Below, one piece after another: positions 1-7,593 of a DNA stretch of 7,767 nt. The stretch lies in the NCBI GenBank assembly GCA_034189755.1, contig JAXIHJ010000017.1, positions 1 to 7,767 of the forward strand, written 5' to 3'. Each line of letters opens with the position of its first letter. Position 1 is the stretch's first letter. Made by a program: the position numbers and the translations under genes. The notes beneath the pieces were generated by a model that made no database searches, had not been told where the DNA came from, and was given only the letters and a program-made list of their open reading frames with translations. This stretch comes from JAXIHJ01 sp034189755. Its GTDB lineage: Bacteria > Planctomycetota > Phycisphaerae > SM23-33.

Positions 1-1764
<1,764 letters not shown>

Positions 1765-1970
1765 TCGTCATTGGCCTTTGGCCGTGGCGAAAAAAGCCGC
1801 CTCCGCTCTTTTCAGTGAGCCGGAAGCTGAGCTATCCCTATACGATACATTTGGTTGACTGGTTGACTGGTTCATTCAGCGGCGGCAGGGATATCATCCG
1901 GCGAAGTCGCTTCCCAGTTAACCAAGTAACTGATTGACCGCTTCATGCAGCCGACAGGCTGCATGAAGCC
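1765..1970 (+). other. 23S-5S internal transcribed spacer, no tRNA
   Basis: This is a 206-bp spacer between the 23S 3' end and 5S. I find no tRNA: there is no T-loop GTTCRA motif with flanking stem. It contains the tandem unit GGTTGACT (1853-1860, 1861-1868, with a degenerate third copy at 1869). A partly complementary segment at 1914-1930 could pair with 1854-1870, and a perfect hairpin lies at 1940-1969. These are best read as pre-rRNA processing structures, which is inference. Its composition is less G+C-rich than the flanking genes. Confidence 0.75.
1940..1969 (+). other. Perfect 13-bp hairpin just upstream of 5S rRNA
   Basis: GCTTCATGCAGCC (1940-1952) and GGCTGCATGAAGC (1957-1969) are exact inverted repeats around the loop GACA. 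No T-run follows; the next bases lead straight into the 5S acceptor helix. A termination role is therefore unlikely, and an RNase III-type processing signal or a spacer element is more plausible. The function is inferred. Confidence 0.7.
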
Positions 1971-2081
1971 TTGGCGGTGTCGATACGTTGCGGGCCATAC
2001 CTGTTCCCATACCGAACACAGAAGTCAAGCCGCAGCGGCCGATGGTACTGCTTGCGCGGGAGAGTAGGTCAACGCCGCCTT
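1971..2081 (+). rRNA. 5S ribosomal RNA
   Basis: A 5S rRNA of about 110 nt. The terminal helix I pairs GGCGGTGT (1973-1980) with ACGCCGCC (2072-2079). The conserved loop B/C region reads CCGAACACAGAAGTCAAGC, and the conserved GATGGTACTG and GGGAGAGTAGG blocks of helices IV/V follow. The exact ends are uncertain by one to three bases because helix I is flanked by T residues on both sides. It is in the usual bacterial position, downstream of 23S on the same strand, about 206 bp from the 23S end. Six T residues (2080-2085) follow the helix directly. Confidence 0.95.
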
Positions 2082-2097
2082 TTTTGACATTTATGCA

Positions 2098-2123
2098 AAA
2101 GGCCTCCGAAAAAGGAGGCCTTT
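2098..2123. terminator. Bidirectional intrinsic terminator between the rRNA operon and the flavodoxin-like gene
   Basis: AAAGGCCTCC (2098-2107) and GGAGGCCTTT (2114-2123) form a perfect 10-bp stem around a GAAAAA loop. On the plus strand it is followed by TTTGCTTTG, and on the minus strand by CCTTTTGCAT, so both directions have a modest U-tract. It lies 16 bp after 5S and 52 bp past the stop codon of the convergent flavodoxin-like gene, as expected for a shared terminator. Confidence 0.8.
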
Positions 2124-2175
2124 GCTTTGCGCCAATATCGGGTCATGCGCCGCCTTGGCCCTTGGCCTGCCGGCC

Positions 2176-2646
2176 TCAGCGGGGCAGGGCGTTAACGAAC
2201 GCATCCAGGTCGGCGGTGTGCTCGTCGCGCTTGACGTGCTTCTGGCGGAAGCTCGCCGTCGCAGCAGTTTCGCAGCCGGCCAGCTCCTGCATCGCGGCGA
2301 GCGTCTTTTCGATGCCGGACGTGTGCGTCGTGCAGAAAAATGCGCCCCGTTTGATTTCCTTGCCGTAATCGGTCAGGTACATCCGCACGGCCGAGCATAT
2401 CGTATCGGCCCAGACGGGCGTGCCCACCACGACCAGCTCGTAGTCGGCCGGGTCTTTCTGAGGCGCGGCGATGGGGATAAGCTTCTTCATCGCGGCGTCC
2501 TTGACGGCAACGGCGAAGCCGAGCGCGCCGCCGCGCTTCTTCGTGTCGATAAGCTGCTCGATGTCCGCACCGAGCGCCTCAGCCAGCGCTTCGGCGACCT
2601 TCCGCGTTACACCCGTCCTGGAATAATAAACCACAAGCGTTTTCAT
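2176..2646 (-). CDS. Flavodoxin-like protein (short-chain flavodoxin family)
   Basis: A 156-residue, single-domain, probably FMN-binding cytoplasmic electron-transfer or oxidoreductase protein. The N-terminus has the flavodoxin fold start: strand MKTLVVYYS followed by the phosphate-binding loop SRTGVT (residues 9-14, the S/T-x-T-G-x-T pattern). Helix VAEALAEALGADI follows. A central strand leads into GTPVWADTICSAVRMYL (75-91), the segment that packs on the isoalloxazine ring in this family, and FFCTTHTSG (103-111) is a second flavin-side loop. The length fits a stand-alone flavodoxin domain. The start is supported by AAGGAG eight bases upstream (2655-2660 on the plus strand). The gene converges on the rRNA operon and diverges from the 470-residue membrane protein gene. 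A TTGACC-N17-TAGCCT sequence (2704-2676) is only a weak promoter candidate. The redox partner is unknown, and nothing ties it to the downstream URO-D genes. Confidence 0.9.
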   Translation of the reverse strand: MKTLVVYYSRTGVTRKVAEALAEALGADIEQLIDTKKRGGALGFAVAVKDAAMKKLIPIAAPQKDPADYELVVVGTPVWADTICSAVRMYLTDYGKEIKRGAFFCTTHTSGIEKTLAAMQELAGCETAATASFRQKHVKRDEHTADLDAFVNALPR

Positions 2647-2712
2647 GGTGTATGCTCCTTATTTTATCCATACTAAGGCTATGCCGCCCCGGCCCGCCGG
2701 TCAAGGCCCAGG

Positions 2713-2741
2713 TTGACACCTTCGGCACGAAGTTCTAGCAT
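2713..2741 (+). promoter_or_regulatory. Sigma-70-like promoter for the hypothetical membrane protein gene
   Basis: There is a perfect TTGACA at 2713-2718, a 17-bp spacer, and TAGCAT at 2736-2741 (4 of 6 matches to TATAAT). Transcription would start near 2748, leaving a leader of about 20 nt that contains GAGGCAAAGG just before the ATG at 2768. The prediction rests on consensus and position only. Confidence 0.55.
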
Positions 2742-2767
2742 GGCGGGCTTGAGGCAAAGGTCTCGCA

Positions 2768-4180
2768 ATGGCGTCGGAAAGAATGACATTCAGACGATAC
2801 GGGCGGTCGGTGCATCTTGTAATCAGGACGGCCGAGGACCTGCGGCTCGCCGCCGCACTCGACGAGGCGCACTGGGTGGCGGTCTCGGCGCCCGTCGAGA
2901 CTATCCGCTGCGACGAGACGTTCCTGCGGCTCGTGGACCGCGACGGCGACGGTCGCATACTGGCCTGCGACGTCAAGGCGGCGATTCGCTGGGCCTGCGA
3001 CGTGCTGCGCGACCGCGTCGGCCTGGCTGAACAATCCGCGACGCTCAGCCTGGGCGCCCTGAACGACGAATCGGGCGATGGCCGAAAGGTCCGCGCCTCG
3101 GCTGAAAAGGTGCTCGAAAAACTCAACCGCCCCGGCGCGGCCGAAATCACGCTGGACGATGTCCGCCGGCTCAAGGTTCAGGTCCGGGCCAGGCCTGTCA
3201 GCGAAGCCGGCGTAGTGCTGCCCGCCGCCGGCGGGCCGGCCGAGGCCATGAACGAAATCCGCCTGGTCGAAAAACTGCTGCTGTACCAGGTACACCTGAT
3301 GGACCTGGCGAACAACTTCGTGAGCTTTCCGCACCTGTACAACCCGGCCCGGCAGGCGATGTTCGAGATGGGCCGGCTGGTAATGGACGGGCGGCGGTTC
3401 AATTTTGCCATGAAGGTGAACAACCGCGAGCAGCATGCCGCTGTCGCCGCCGGCAGCAACATGTTCGTTTTATACGTGGCCGTAACGCCCGGCGCCGGGC
3501 AAGCCTACGAGGTGGCCGTGCCGGTAACGAGCGGCAGCAGGGGCAACCTGTGCGTGCACAAGCGCGGGATATTCCAGGACGTCGCCGGCCGACAATGTCC
3601 CGCCCAGGTCGTGCACATTATCGAGAACCCCGTCAGCATCACCGAGGCGATGGTCTCGCCGTTTAAGCGGATGGGCAGGCTGCTGACCGGAAAGATCGAA
3701 TCCATAGCCGCCACCGCAGAAGAAAAAGTAACGGGCCAGGCGTCTACGACGGCGCAGGCGACAGACGCCCCGGCCTCAAAACCTCCCACCGGCCTGCACG
3801 TCGGCGGGCTCTTAGTCGGCGGCGGGGTGGCCGTGGCGGCCCTTGGCTCGGCGGCGGCCTACATAACAAAGACACTCGGCGGGCTTGAATGGTGGAAAAT
3901 CCTCATCGGCCTGGCCGCAGCCGTGCTCGCCGTTATGCTGCCGACTTCCATCGTGGCGTTCCTGAAACTCCGCAGACGCGACCTGAGCGCCATCCTGGAA
4001 GGTTCAGGCTGGGCCGTCAACGCGCAAATGTGCCTCACCGGCAGGCAAAGCCGCTACTTTACGCAAAGGCCTGACTATCCCCAAGGCGCCAGGGGCACAA
4101 ACAGCAGACTTTGGGCATTTGTTGTGGTAATCGTAGTCCTGGCCGCCGTTGTGGCCGCGGTTGCGTATTTGCTTCTGTAG
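2768..4180 (+). CDS. Uncharacterised membrane protein with an EF-hand-like loop and three C-terminal hydrophobic segments
   Basis: A 470-residue protein of no recognised function. There is no N-terminal signal peptide (it starts MASERMTFRRYGR). Residues 57-68, DRDGDGRILACD, match a canonical EF-hand calcium loop at positions 1, 3, 5 and 8, with Asp instead of Glu at position 12. The conserved-looking core at about 183-240 includes FPHLYNPARQAMFEMGRL, VMDGRRFNFAMKVNNREQH and MFVLYVAVT. A Thr/Ala/Pro-rich linker (about 320-341) leads to a Gly/Ala-rich hydrophobic segment (342-366), a second one (about 376-398) followed by the basic stretch KLRRR, and a third forming the extreme C-terminus (448-470). 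The ATG is preceded by AAAGG seven bases upstream. I have an impression, not verified, that the core resembles uncharacterised proteins of Planctomycetota and relatives. Membrane anchoring with a large soluble N-terminal domain is likely; calcium binding is only possible. It appears monocistronic. Confidence 0.85.
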   Translation: MASERMTFRRYGRSVHLVIRTAEDLRLAAALDEAHWVAVSAPVETIRCDETFLRLVDRDGDGRILACDVKAAIRWACDVLRDRVGLAEQSATLSLGALNDESGDGRKVRASAEKVLEKLNRPGAAEITLDDVRRLKVQVRARPVSEAGVVLPAAGGPAEAMNEIRLVEKLLLYQVHLMDLANNFVSFPHLYNPARQAMFEMGRLVMDGRRFNFAMKVNNREQHAAVAAGSNMFVLYVAVTPGAGQAYEVAVPVTSGSRGNLCVHKRGIFQDVAGRQCPAQVVHIIENPVSITEAMVSPFKRMGRLLTGKIESIAATAEEKVTGQASTTAQATDAPASKPPTGLHVGGLLVGGGVAVAALGSAAAYITKTLGGLEWWKILIGLAAAVLAVMLPTSIVAFLKLRRRDLSAILEGSGWAVNAQMCLTGRQSRYFTQRPDYPQGARGTNSRLWAFVVVIVVLAAVVAAVAYLLL

Positions 4181-4253
4181 ACAGGCCGAGCCCGGCTCGA
4201 AAGGCCGACGCCGGAAAAGATAAAAGATAAAAACATCTTTGGTGGATTTTAGA

Positions 4254-4283
4254 TTGACAGGGTACCGCCTCAATTAGTGAAAT
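4254..4283 (+). promoter_or_regulatory. Candidate promoter for the URO-D-like gene pair
   Basis: A perfect TTGACA (4254-4259) is followed after 18 bp by TGAAAT (4278-4283, 4 of 6 matches to the -10 consensus). An A-rich tract with tandem AAAAGAT repeats (4215-4228) lies just upstream, roughly where an UP element could act. The predicted transcript has a leader of about 85 nt before the ATG at 4377. The support is pattern-level only. Confidence 0.4.
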
Positions 4284-4304
4284 GCCCCACCTTGGCGAAA
4301 CGGA

Positions 4305-4336
4305 CCGGCCGGAGTGTTTGAACAACACCGGCCCGG
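4305..4336 (+). promoter_or_regulatory. Stable hairpin in the 5' leader of the first URO-D-like gene
   Basis: GGCCGG (4307-4312) pairs with CCGGCC (4328-4333). The inner stem TGTT/AACA (4315-4318 and 4324-4327) closes a TGAAC loop, with a two-base AG bulge between the stems. The outer CC/GG pairs can extend it past a bulged C. No T-run follows, so it is not a simple terminator. It ends about 27 bases before the Shine-Dalgarno sequence. Its role is unknown: transcript stability, a protein site or leader control are all possible. Confidence 0.4.
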
Positions 4337-4376
4337 AGGCCGGAATCGCCTTTGCCATTTACAGGAGCCGAAAAAC

Positions 4377-5546
4377 ATGTTGCCGAGAGAGCGAGTTTTC
4401 GCCGCACTTGAACACCGTGAGCCTGACCGCATCCCGTGGGGTGAGCACTCCATCAACTACAACGTCTACGAGGACATTCTCGGGCGCGAGAGCTTCGTCC
4501 AGGCGCAGTTCAAAGAGACGCAGGCCTACTGGTCCGGCCGGCGCGACGAGGTGGTTGCTTCGTACAAGCGGGATATCCCCGACCTGACCCGCGCGCTGGA
4601 GTTCGACGTGGTCAAGGCCCATGTCGTGCCGGCCGGGGACTATCGACCCAAACCGATGGAAAAGGTGGACGAGGAAACCTACCGCGACGAGGAAGGCAGC
4701 CTGTTTCGCGTCTCGGCCACCACCGAAGACCTGATGCCCTACAAGCCCAATACCGACAACTACGTCGCCCCGACGCTCGAAAGCGTCCAGGCCGAAATCG
4801 ACCGGCTCGACGACCTGCCGGAGCAGGACCCGAACGACTCGCAATGGGAACTGGTCCACCACGTCGTCAACGAGATGAAGGATACGCATTTTGTCATGCT
4901 GATGTGCGGCGATTTGGAGTTTCCGGGCTTCGGGCCGAGCGAGGAGGACCGCTGGATGAGCCTGGTATTGCAGCCTGACGTCTGCCGCAAGATCGGCGAG
5001 CTGCAAGGCAGGCGGATGCTGCGCGATGTAAAGCTGTTCGCCCAGTTCGGCGTGGACGGGATCATGCCGTGCGGCGACCTTGGCAGCAGCACGGGCCTGA
5101 TGGCCAGCCCGGAAATCTACCGCGACATGGTCTATCCGTGGCACAAGGCGCACGTCGAGGAGGCCCACCGGCTGGGCCTGAAGGTGCTGAAGCACTGCTG
5201 CGGACACGTCTGGCCGGTCATCGACGAACTGGCTGAGGTCTACGACGCCTACGAGGGCATCCAGGCGTCGGCCGGCATGGATATCAAGAAACTGAAAGAG
5301 CGCGTCGGCGATAAGCTGTGCCTCTGGGGCGGCATATGGCACGAGCACATAATACTCGGCGACGTTAATGACATCCGCGAAGACGCGCGATACTCCTTTA
5401 CCCACGCCGCGCCGGGCGGCGGATACATCATGGGTTCCACGCACTCGCTGGCCGTGGGTGCAAAGGCTCAAAACGTTCTCGAAATGAAACGGTGCCGCGA
5501 CGAATGGGGCGCCTACCCGATTAAACCGGCCTGTTTCAAGGCCTGA
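4377..5546 (+). CDS. Uroporphyrinogen decarboxylase-like protein (URO-D fold, likely methyltransferase-type), first paralogue
   Basis: A 389-residue URO-D-fold (TIM barrel) protein. It opens with LPRERVFAALEHREPDRIP, the typical start of the URO-D-like branch, and lacks the MRQAGRY-type signature of HemE, so haem synthesis is unlikely. GDLGSSTGLMASPEIYRDMVYPWHK (about 233-257) aligns with the barrel segment shared with the next gene. KHCCGH (272-277) gives a His273-x-Cys275 pair, like the zinc ligands of MtaA/MtbA methyltransferases. LCLWGGI (314-320) and GGYIMGSTH (348-356) follow; the last places His356 where MtaA/MtbA have Cys and HemE has His. The ATG at 4377 is preferred over an upstream in-frame ATG at 4314 because AGGAG (4363-4367) lies nine bases before it and family proteins start at RERV. 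It is followed after 17 bp by a homologous gene, presumably co-transcribed. Cobalamin- or C1-linked methyl transfer is an inference; the substrate is unknown. Confidence 0.9.
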   Translation: MLPRERVFAALEHREPDRIPWGEHSINYNVYEDILGRESFVQAQFKETQAYWSGRRDEVVASYKRDIPDLTRALEFDVVKAHVVPAGDYRPKPMEKVDEETYRDEEGSLFRVSATTEDLMPYKPNTDNYVAPTLESVQAEIDRLDDLPEQDPNDSQWELVHHVVNEMKDTHFVMLMCGDLEFPGFGPSEEDRWMSLVLQPDVCRKIGELQGRRMLRDVKLFAQFGVDGIMPCGDLGSSTGLMASPEIYRDMVYPWHKAHVEEAHRLGLKVLKHCCGHVWPVIDELAEVYDAYEGIQASAGMDIKKLKERVGDKLCLWGGIWHEHIILGDVNDIREDARYSFTHAAPGGGYIMGSTHSLAVGAKAQNVLEMKRCRDEWGAYPIKPACFKA

Positions 5547-5563
5547 CCTGGAGGCAGTGATTT

Positions 5564-6655
5564 ATGAACGATTCAAATGGCCTGACTTCGCGCCAGCGCG
5601 TCGCCGCGGCGCTTCGCCACGAATGCACCGACCGCGTGCCGCTGGAAATATGGTGGACCGACGAAACCGGCGCCAAGCTGCATGATGCACTTGGAATCGG
5701 CGATGAGCAGGAACTTAGGGACAAACTGGGGCTGGACGGCATCTGGATATGGCCCGAATACACCGGCCGGCCGCTGGCCGACATGGGGCCTGACGTCGTC
5801 GTTTCGTACTGGGGCTACGCCAACCGAGGGGTGAAATACGACGGCGGGGTATACATGGAGTTCTGCCATCACCCGCTGGCCGGCGTAGAAAGCGTTCAGC
5901 AGGTGGACGACTACGCCTGGCCCGACCCGCAGGCCTTCGATTACGAAACGCTTCCCGCCAAGATTGCCGCCGGCGAGGTCCGCAGCGAGAAGTGGGTCAC
6001 TACCGGCACCAGCTCCATATTCGAGCGGTCATGGGCGATGGTGGGCTTGCAGGAGTTTCTGGAGAAGCTGGTCATCGATACGGAAGTGGCCGTCCGCATA
6101 ATGGAGCACGTCAACGATTTCTACATCGAGCATACGCTGGACATCCTGCGGGCCTGCGGCGGGCGGGCCGACATGATCTACACCGCCGACGACATCGGCT
6201 CGCAGAACGGCATGCTGTTAAGCCCCGACCTGTGGCGGCAGACAATCAAGCCGCTCCAGAAAAAGTTCAACGACGCCATACGCGCGGAATTTCCGGGAAT
6301 CCGCATTCATTACCATTCCTGCGGTTCGATCCTGCCGGTTATCGACGACCTGATAGAAGTCGGCGTGGACCTGCTTAACCCGCTTCAGCCCAAGGCCGCC
6401 GGCATGGACCCGCAGGTCCTGGCCGAGAAGTGGGGCGAGCGGCTTAGCTTCTGCGGCGGCGTGGACATTCAGGAACTGATGCCGAGGGGAACCGCCGAGC
6501 AGGTCAGCCAAAAATGCAGCGAGTTGATTAAGACGCTCGGCAGGTCGGGCGGATACGTATTGGCGCCGGCACACGCCATCCAGGTGGATACGCCCGTGGA
6601 GAACATTCTTGCCCTCAGCCGGGCGCCCGGGCAAACCCCGCCGCCGCAGGCCTGA
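5564..6655 (+). CDS. Uroporphyrinogen decarboxylase-like protein (URO-D fold, likely methyltransferase-type), second paralogue
   Basis: A 363-residue URO-D-fold protein, a diverged paralogue of the preceding gene. It begins TSRQRVAAALRHECTDRVPLEIWW, the URO-D-like N-terminus, again without the HemE Arg motif. DDIGSQNGMLLSPDLWRQTIKP (209-230) matches the equivalent barrel segment upstream. HYHSCGS (249-255) gives His251-x-Cys253, a probable zinc pair. NPLQPKAAGMDP (272-283), FCGGVDIQEL (296-305) and GGYVLAPAHAIQVDTPVENI (329-348) complete the C-terminal half; His337 occupies the third-ligand position. Family members with APxHxIQ endings are common beside sugar and aromatic catabolism genes and are poorly characterised. 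The start is supported by GGAGG (5550-5554), nine bases upstream, and it is 17 bp after its neighbour, so the two are almost certainly one operon. The two sequences are different enough to suggest distinct substrates or a heteromeric pair. The C-terminus ends in a Pro-rich tail. Confidence 0.92.
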   Translation: MNDSNGLTSRQRVAAALRHECTDRVPLEIWWTDETGAKLHDALGIGDEQELRDKLGLDGIWIWPEYTGRPLADMGPDVVVSYWGYANRGVKYDGGVYMEFCHHPLAGVESVQQVDDYAWPDPQAFDYETLPAKIAAGEVRSEKWVTTGTSSIFERSWAMVGLQEFLEKLVIDTEVAVRIMEHVNDFYIEHTLDILRACGGRADMIYTADDIGSQNGMLLSPDLWRQTIKPLQKKFNDAIRAEFPGIRIHYHSCGSILPVIDDLIEVGVDLLNPLQPKAAGMDPQVLAEKWGERLSFCGGVDIQELMPRGTAEQVSQKCSELIKTLGRSGGYVLAPAHAIQVDTPVENILALSRAPGQTPPPQA

Positions 6656-6704
6656 ACCTGTCGGCGTATCGGACGCGATGCATAAAAAGTAACGAAATAA
6701 ACTA

Positions 6705-6733
6705 TTGTGCAACGCACCCCTTTTTAGTATACT
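6705..6733 (+). promoter_or_regulatory. Promoter and possible operator of the IclR-family gene
   Basis: TTGTGC (6705-6710), a 17-bp spacer and TATACT (6728-6733, 5 of 6 matches) form a reasonable sigma-70-type promoter with a start near 6740. An inverted repeat GTGC-AAC-GCAC (6707-6717) overlaps the -35 box and is a candidate autoregulatory site. The surrounding 6680-6735 is conspicuously A+T-rich compared with the coding sequence. The operator assignment is speculative. Confidence 0.5.
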
Positions 6734-6792
6734 GCCACCTTTCTATGCCGGGCGAGGCCCCAAAGCAGCCCGGCCGAAGGCGGACGGTTAAA

Positions 6793-7575
6793 ATGGCGGT
6801 GGCGGTCAAGCAGCGAATACAGTCTTTGGACCGGGGTTTGCGGATCCTGGAATACATAGCCGGCCGGGAGAAGCCGGTCCGACTGGGCGAATTGGCGGCG
6901 CTTCTGAAAGTGGAAAAAAGCAGCGCCCATCGCCTTGCGGGCACGCTTGCCGACCGGGGCTATATCAGGCGGGACGCCGAATCGTTAGGCTACGTTTTGC
7001 ACGATAAGGTTTTCGCGTTGGCCGGCAAGTCGGCCTCCCAGCGCCACCTGCACGGGCTGGCCCGCAAGTATCTGCGAAAGCTGGCCCGCCAGACCGGAGA
7101 GATGGCCCACCTGGCGGTGCGGGGTGGCGACAGGGCGGTTTTGGTGGATCACGAGTTCGGCAGCAATCCCGTCGGTGTTACGACGCAGTGGGGCGCCAGT
7201 GAGCCGCTGCATTGCACGGCGATAGGCAAGGCCCTGCTGGCCGGAATGGACAAGGCGGAACTGAAGGAAATTCTGACGGCTTCACCGCTGAAACGATATA
7301 CCGCTACGACTGTTACCACTATAAATAAGCTTGCCGAACAATGTCGGCAGGTGGGGCAGCGCCGACTGGCGTTCGATTACGCCGAGTTCCGCGAAAACAT
7401 GAACTGTGTCGCTTCTCCCGTTTATGGTTTTCGAGGCTGCGTGGTGGCAGCCATTGGCATATCCGGGCCGGTGGAACAACTTAACAAAACAGCGACGAGG
7501 AAAGCGGGAAATTTTGTCAGGGATTGTGCGATGAAGCTTTCGGTCGAGTTGGGATATCGCCCTGAGACCGGCTGA
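6793..7575 (+). CDS. IclR-family transcriptional regulator
   Basis: A 260-residue protein from the preferred start. Residues 7-70 form the winged helix-turn-helix (QRIQSLDRGLRILEYIA, then LGELAALLKVEKSSAHRLAGTLADRGYI with the recognition helix). The effector-binding domain follows, with the family hallmark LHCTAIGKALLA (139-150) and FDYAEFRENMNCVASPVYGFRGCVVAAIGISGP (about 194-226). IclR proteins bind small catabolic intermediates and repress or activate adjacent operons. An in-frame ATG at 6745 would add 16 residues, but it has no Shine-Dalgarno sequence and lies within about 5 bases of the predicted transcription start. The ATG at 6793 follows GAAGG (6776-6780) and GGACGG, so it is preferred, though not certain. 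The gene lies between the URO-D pair and a gene 18 bp downstream, which suggests it controls this locus and its own expression. The ligand is unknown. Confidence 0.93.
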   Translation: MAVAVKQRIQSLDRGLRILEYIAGREKPVRLGELAALLKVEKSSAHRLAGTLADRGYIRRDAESLGYVLHDKVFALAGKSASQRHLHGLARKYLRKLARQTGEMAHLAVRGGDRAVLVDHEFGSNPVGVTTQWGASEPLHCTAIGKALLAGMDKAELKEILTASPLKRYTATTVTTINKLAEQCRQVGQRRLAFDYAEFRENMNCVASPVYGFRGCVVAAIGISGPVEQLNKTATRKAGNFVRDCAMKLSVELGYRPETG

Positions 7576-7593
7576 CCAGGTCAGGAGTCTAAA

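Noticed and set aside
1765..1970. tRNA gene in the 23S-5S spacer
   Set aside because: There is no T-loop, anticodon arm or acceptor pairing; the hairpin present is a simple palindrome.
2122..2676. 184-codon plus-strand frame over the flavodoxin-like gene
   Set aside because: It is the antisense shadow of a gene with a clear flavin-binding motif and Shine-Dalgarno sequence, and its start falls within the terminator hairpin.
3220..3236. Perfect inverted repeat GCCCGCC-GCC-GGCGGGC
   Set aside because: It lies inside a coding region where it encodes an Ala/Gly/Pro-rich linker; G+C-rich codon use explains it.
4314..4376. Upstream in-frame ATG extending the first URO-D-like protein by 21 residues
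   Set aside because: There is no Shine-Dalgarno sequence before it, the extension runs through the leader hairpin, and the family begins at the later Met.
4181..4376. Cobalamin riboswitch upstream of a possibly cobalamin-linked operon
   Set aside because: I see no B12-box-like conserved sequence, and the space after the predicted promoter is too short for the full element.
4359..5471. 370-codon minus-strand frame across the first URO-D-like gene
   Set aside because: Long antisense frames are common in G+C-rich genes; the plus strand encodes a recognisable family with a good Shine-Dalgarno sequence.
4377..6655. True haem-pathway uroporphyrinogen decarboxylase (hemE)
   Set aside because: Both proteins lack the N-terminal MRQAGRY-type signature and have His-x-Cys motifs instead; no other haem gene is adjacent.
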